Positions 6,204-7,292 of a DNA stretch of 7,292 nucleotides are shown here, in pieces. The stretch spans positions 1 through 7,292 of the forward strand of contig CAMLOZ010000169.1 in assembly GCA_946481625.1 (NCBI GenBank), read 5' to 3'. The stretch's first letter is position 1, and the number at the start of each line of letters is the position of its first letter. The notes under the pieces are model-generated. The model was not told the origin of the DNA. It worked only from the letters and a program-made list of their open reading frames with translations, and ran no database searches. The DNA is from an uncultured Haloferula sp. (lineage in GTDB: Bacteria; Verrucomicrobiota; Verrucomicrobiae; Verrucomicrobiales; Akkermansiaceae). The position numbers and the translations under genes were made by a program.

Positions 6204-7292
6204 ATGAAGCTCACCTGCTCCTTTCTGCTCCTCTGCTCCCTTGGAATTCTCCAGGCGGAGGGCCCTTATCCCGTCGATCCCGCGTCGGTGCGGCAGGAAG
6301 GCGTGCCGAAGGGGGTTACAACCAAGCACTCCTTTGCGGACAGCAAGGTCTATCCGGGGACGGAAAGGACCTACTGGTTGCACGTGCCCGCGCAGTACGA
6401 TCCTGCCAAGCCGGCTTGCCTGATGGTGTTCCAGGACGGCGGCGGCTATGTGAACGAGGGCGGGGCGAACAAGATCCCGATCGTCTTCGACAACCTGATC
6501 GCGAAGAACGAGATGCCGGTGACCATCGGGCTCTTCGTCGATCCCGGCGTGGTGCCGGCACCGAACGGGGAGTCGCAGCCGCGCTTCAACCGCAGCTACG
6601 AGTACGATGCTTTCAGCGGCGACTATGCGAGGTTCCTGATCGACGAGCTCATCCCGGTGGTGGCGAAGGATTACAATCTCAGCACGAACCCGGATCACCG
6701 CGCGATCTGCGGCGCGTCCTCGGGCGGGATCGCTGCCCTCAATGTGGCATGGCAGCGGCCGGACGCCTTTCGCCGGGTCTATTCGATGATCGGCACCTTC
6801 GTCGGTCTGCGTGGAGGAGATGAATTCGGGACCTTGGTGAGGAAGACCGAGCCGAAGCCGCTGCGGATCTTCCTGCAGGATGGCTCGAACGATCTGAACA
6901 TCTATTGCGGCGACTGGTGGATGGCGAATCAGGCAATGCTGAGGGCGCTGACCTTCTCCGGCTACGAGGTGAACCACCAGTGGGGCGAAGGGCCGCACTC
7001 CCACCAGCACGGCGGCGCGATCATGCCGGAAGTCCTGCGCTGGCTTTGGAAGGATTTCCCGAAGCCGGTGGCGGTGAACTACGAGGCTTGTCGTGGCAAG
7101 GCGAAGGACATGCTGATCCCGGGAGAAGACTGGCAGCTCGTGAGCAGCGGCCATGGCTTCACGGAGGGACCGATCGCGGCTGCGGATGGCAGCGTCTATT
7201 TCACGGATATCCCGAAGAACACGATTCACCGGAACGCGCCGGATGGCGGTGTGTCGGTGTTCATCGGGAACACGCAGGGAACCAACGGCCTT
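6204..7292 (+). CDS. Secreted alpha/beta-hydrolase esterase with C-terminal SMP-30/gluconolactonase-like domain (3' end outside window)
   Basis: An open frame from ATG 6204 to the window end, 363 residues so far and incomplete. A signal peptide is evident (Lys2, hydrophobic core 'FLLLCSLGIL' at 7-16, likely cleavage after Ala18). Residues about 40-285 form an esterase-D-like alpha/beta hydrolase: 'TYWLHVPAQYDPAKPACLMV' (56-75), 'FQDGGGYV' (76-83), the nucleophile elbow 'CGASSGG' (169-175) with Ser172 as nucleophile, 'LQDGSND' (224-230) with Asp230 as probable acid, and 'GEGPHSHQHGG' (261-271) with His265 as probable base. From about residue 305 a second domain begins: 'FTEGPIAAADGSVYFTDIPKNTIHR' covers 319-343. 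This is the first blade of an SMP-30/gluconolactonase/LRE-like beta-propeller, where Glu321 matches the family's first metal ligand. Such proteins plausibly act on sugar esters or lactones in the periplasm, but the substrate is unknown. The start is chosen from the signal peptide; no Shine-Dalgarno is seen. It is divergent from the propeller gene, 129 bp away. Confidence 0.88.
   Translation, partial: MKLTCSFLLLCSLGILQAEGPYPVDPASVRQEGVPKGVTTKHSFADSKVYPGTERTYWLHVPAQYDPAKPACLMVFQDGGGYVNEGGANKIPIVFDNLIAKNEMPVTIGLFVDPGVVPAPNGESQPRFNRSYEYDAFSGDYARFLIDELIPVVAKDYNLSTNPDHRAICGASSGGIAALNVAWQRPDAFRRVYSMIGTFVGLRGGDEFGTLVRKTEPKPLRIFLQDGSNDLNIYCGDWWMANQAMLRALTFSGYEVNHQWGEGPHSHQHGGAIMPEVLRWLWKDFPKPVAVNYEACRGKAKDMLIPGEDWQLVSSGHGFTEGPIAAADGSVYFTDIPKNTIHRNAPDGGVSVFIGNTQGTNGL

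Noticed and set aside
6128..6823. 231-residue plus-strand open frame overlapping the esterase gene in another frame
   Set aside because: It begins upstream of the esterase ATG and turns into Arg/Gly-rich sequence; the frame from 6204 has a signal peptide, GASSGG elbow and Asp/His residues.
1..7292. CRISPR array, tRNA/rRNA genes, integrase or defence genes
   Set aside because: No regularly spaced direct repeats, tRNA-like cloverleaf arms or recognisable protein motifs for these were seen on reading both strands.

Overview
The window reads as a GC-rich chromosomal segment of a free-living bacterium, most likely a member of the Verrucomicrobia (Luteolibacter/Haloferula-like). This placement is inferred from gene style, not from a marker gene. 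It rests on a large secreted FG-GAP-type protein with recurring 'E-[KR]-D-x-G-G-x-x-N-W-G' motifs and a verrucomicrobial-style C-terminus, a secreted esterase running into an SMP-30/gluconolactonase domain, a ThuA-like fragment, and start codons that lack Shine-Dalgarno sequences.

Layout, left to right: (1) the last 37 codons of a ThuA-like gene on the plus strand; (2) a Tat-exported PhoD-family alkaline phosphatase/phosphodiesterase, plus strand; (3) a pRiA4b ORF-3-like protein, plus strand; (4) 24 bp later, a CvfB/YitL-type protein with S1 RNA-binding domains, plus strand; (5) a convergent 916-residue secreted beta-propeller protein on the minus strand, whose stop codon lies 12 bp beyond that of gene 4, inside a strong hairpin that could terminate both genes; (6) a 129-bp divergent intergenic region holding a minus-strand promoter candidate, an inverted repeat and a 12-bp perfect palindrome; (7) a secreted alpha/beta-hydrolase esterase on the plus strand that continues into an SMP-30-like domain and is cut by the window end.

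Three of the seven products (PhoD, the propeller protein, the esterase/SMP-30 protein) carry export signals. Together with ThuA they suggest an organism that scavenges phosphate esters and sugar or ester substrates outside the cytoplasm. Genes 3 and 4 look like a small co-transcribed cytoplasmic pair. The genes do not form one obvious pathway.

The main points of interest are a predicted leaderless or near-leaderless promoter arrangement before three genes, the apparent 7+7 repeat architecture of the propeller protein, the stop-codon-embedded hairpin, and the two-domain hydrolase. I found no rRNA, tRNA, CRISPR array, insertion sequence, phage or defence system, and nothing I would call a new multi-gene system. 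No gene-free stretch exceeds 300 bases.
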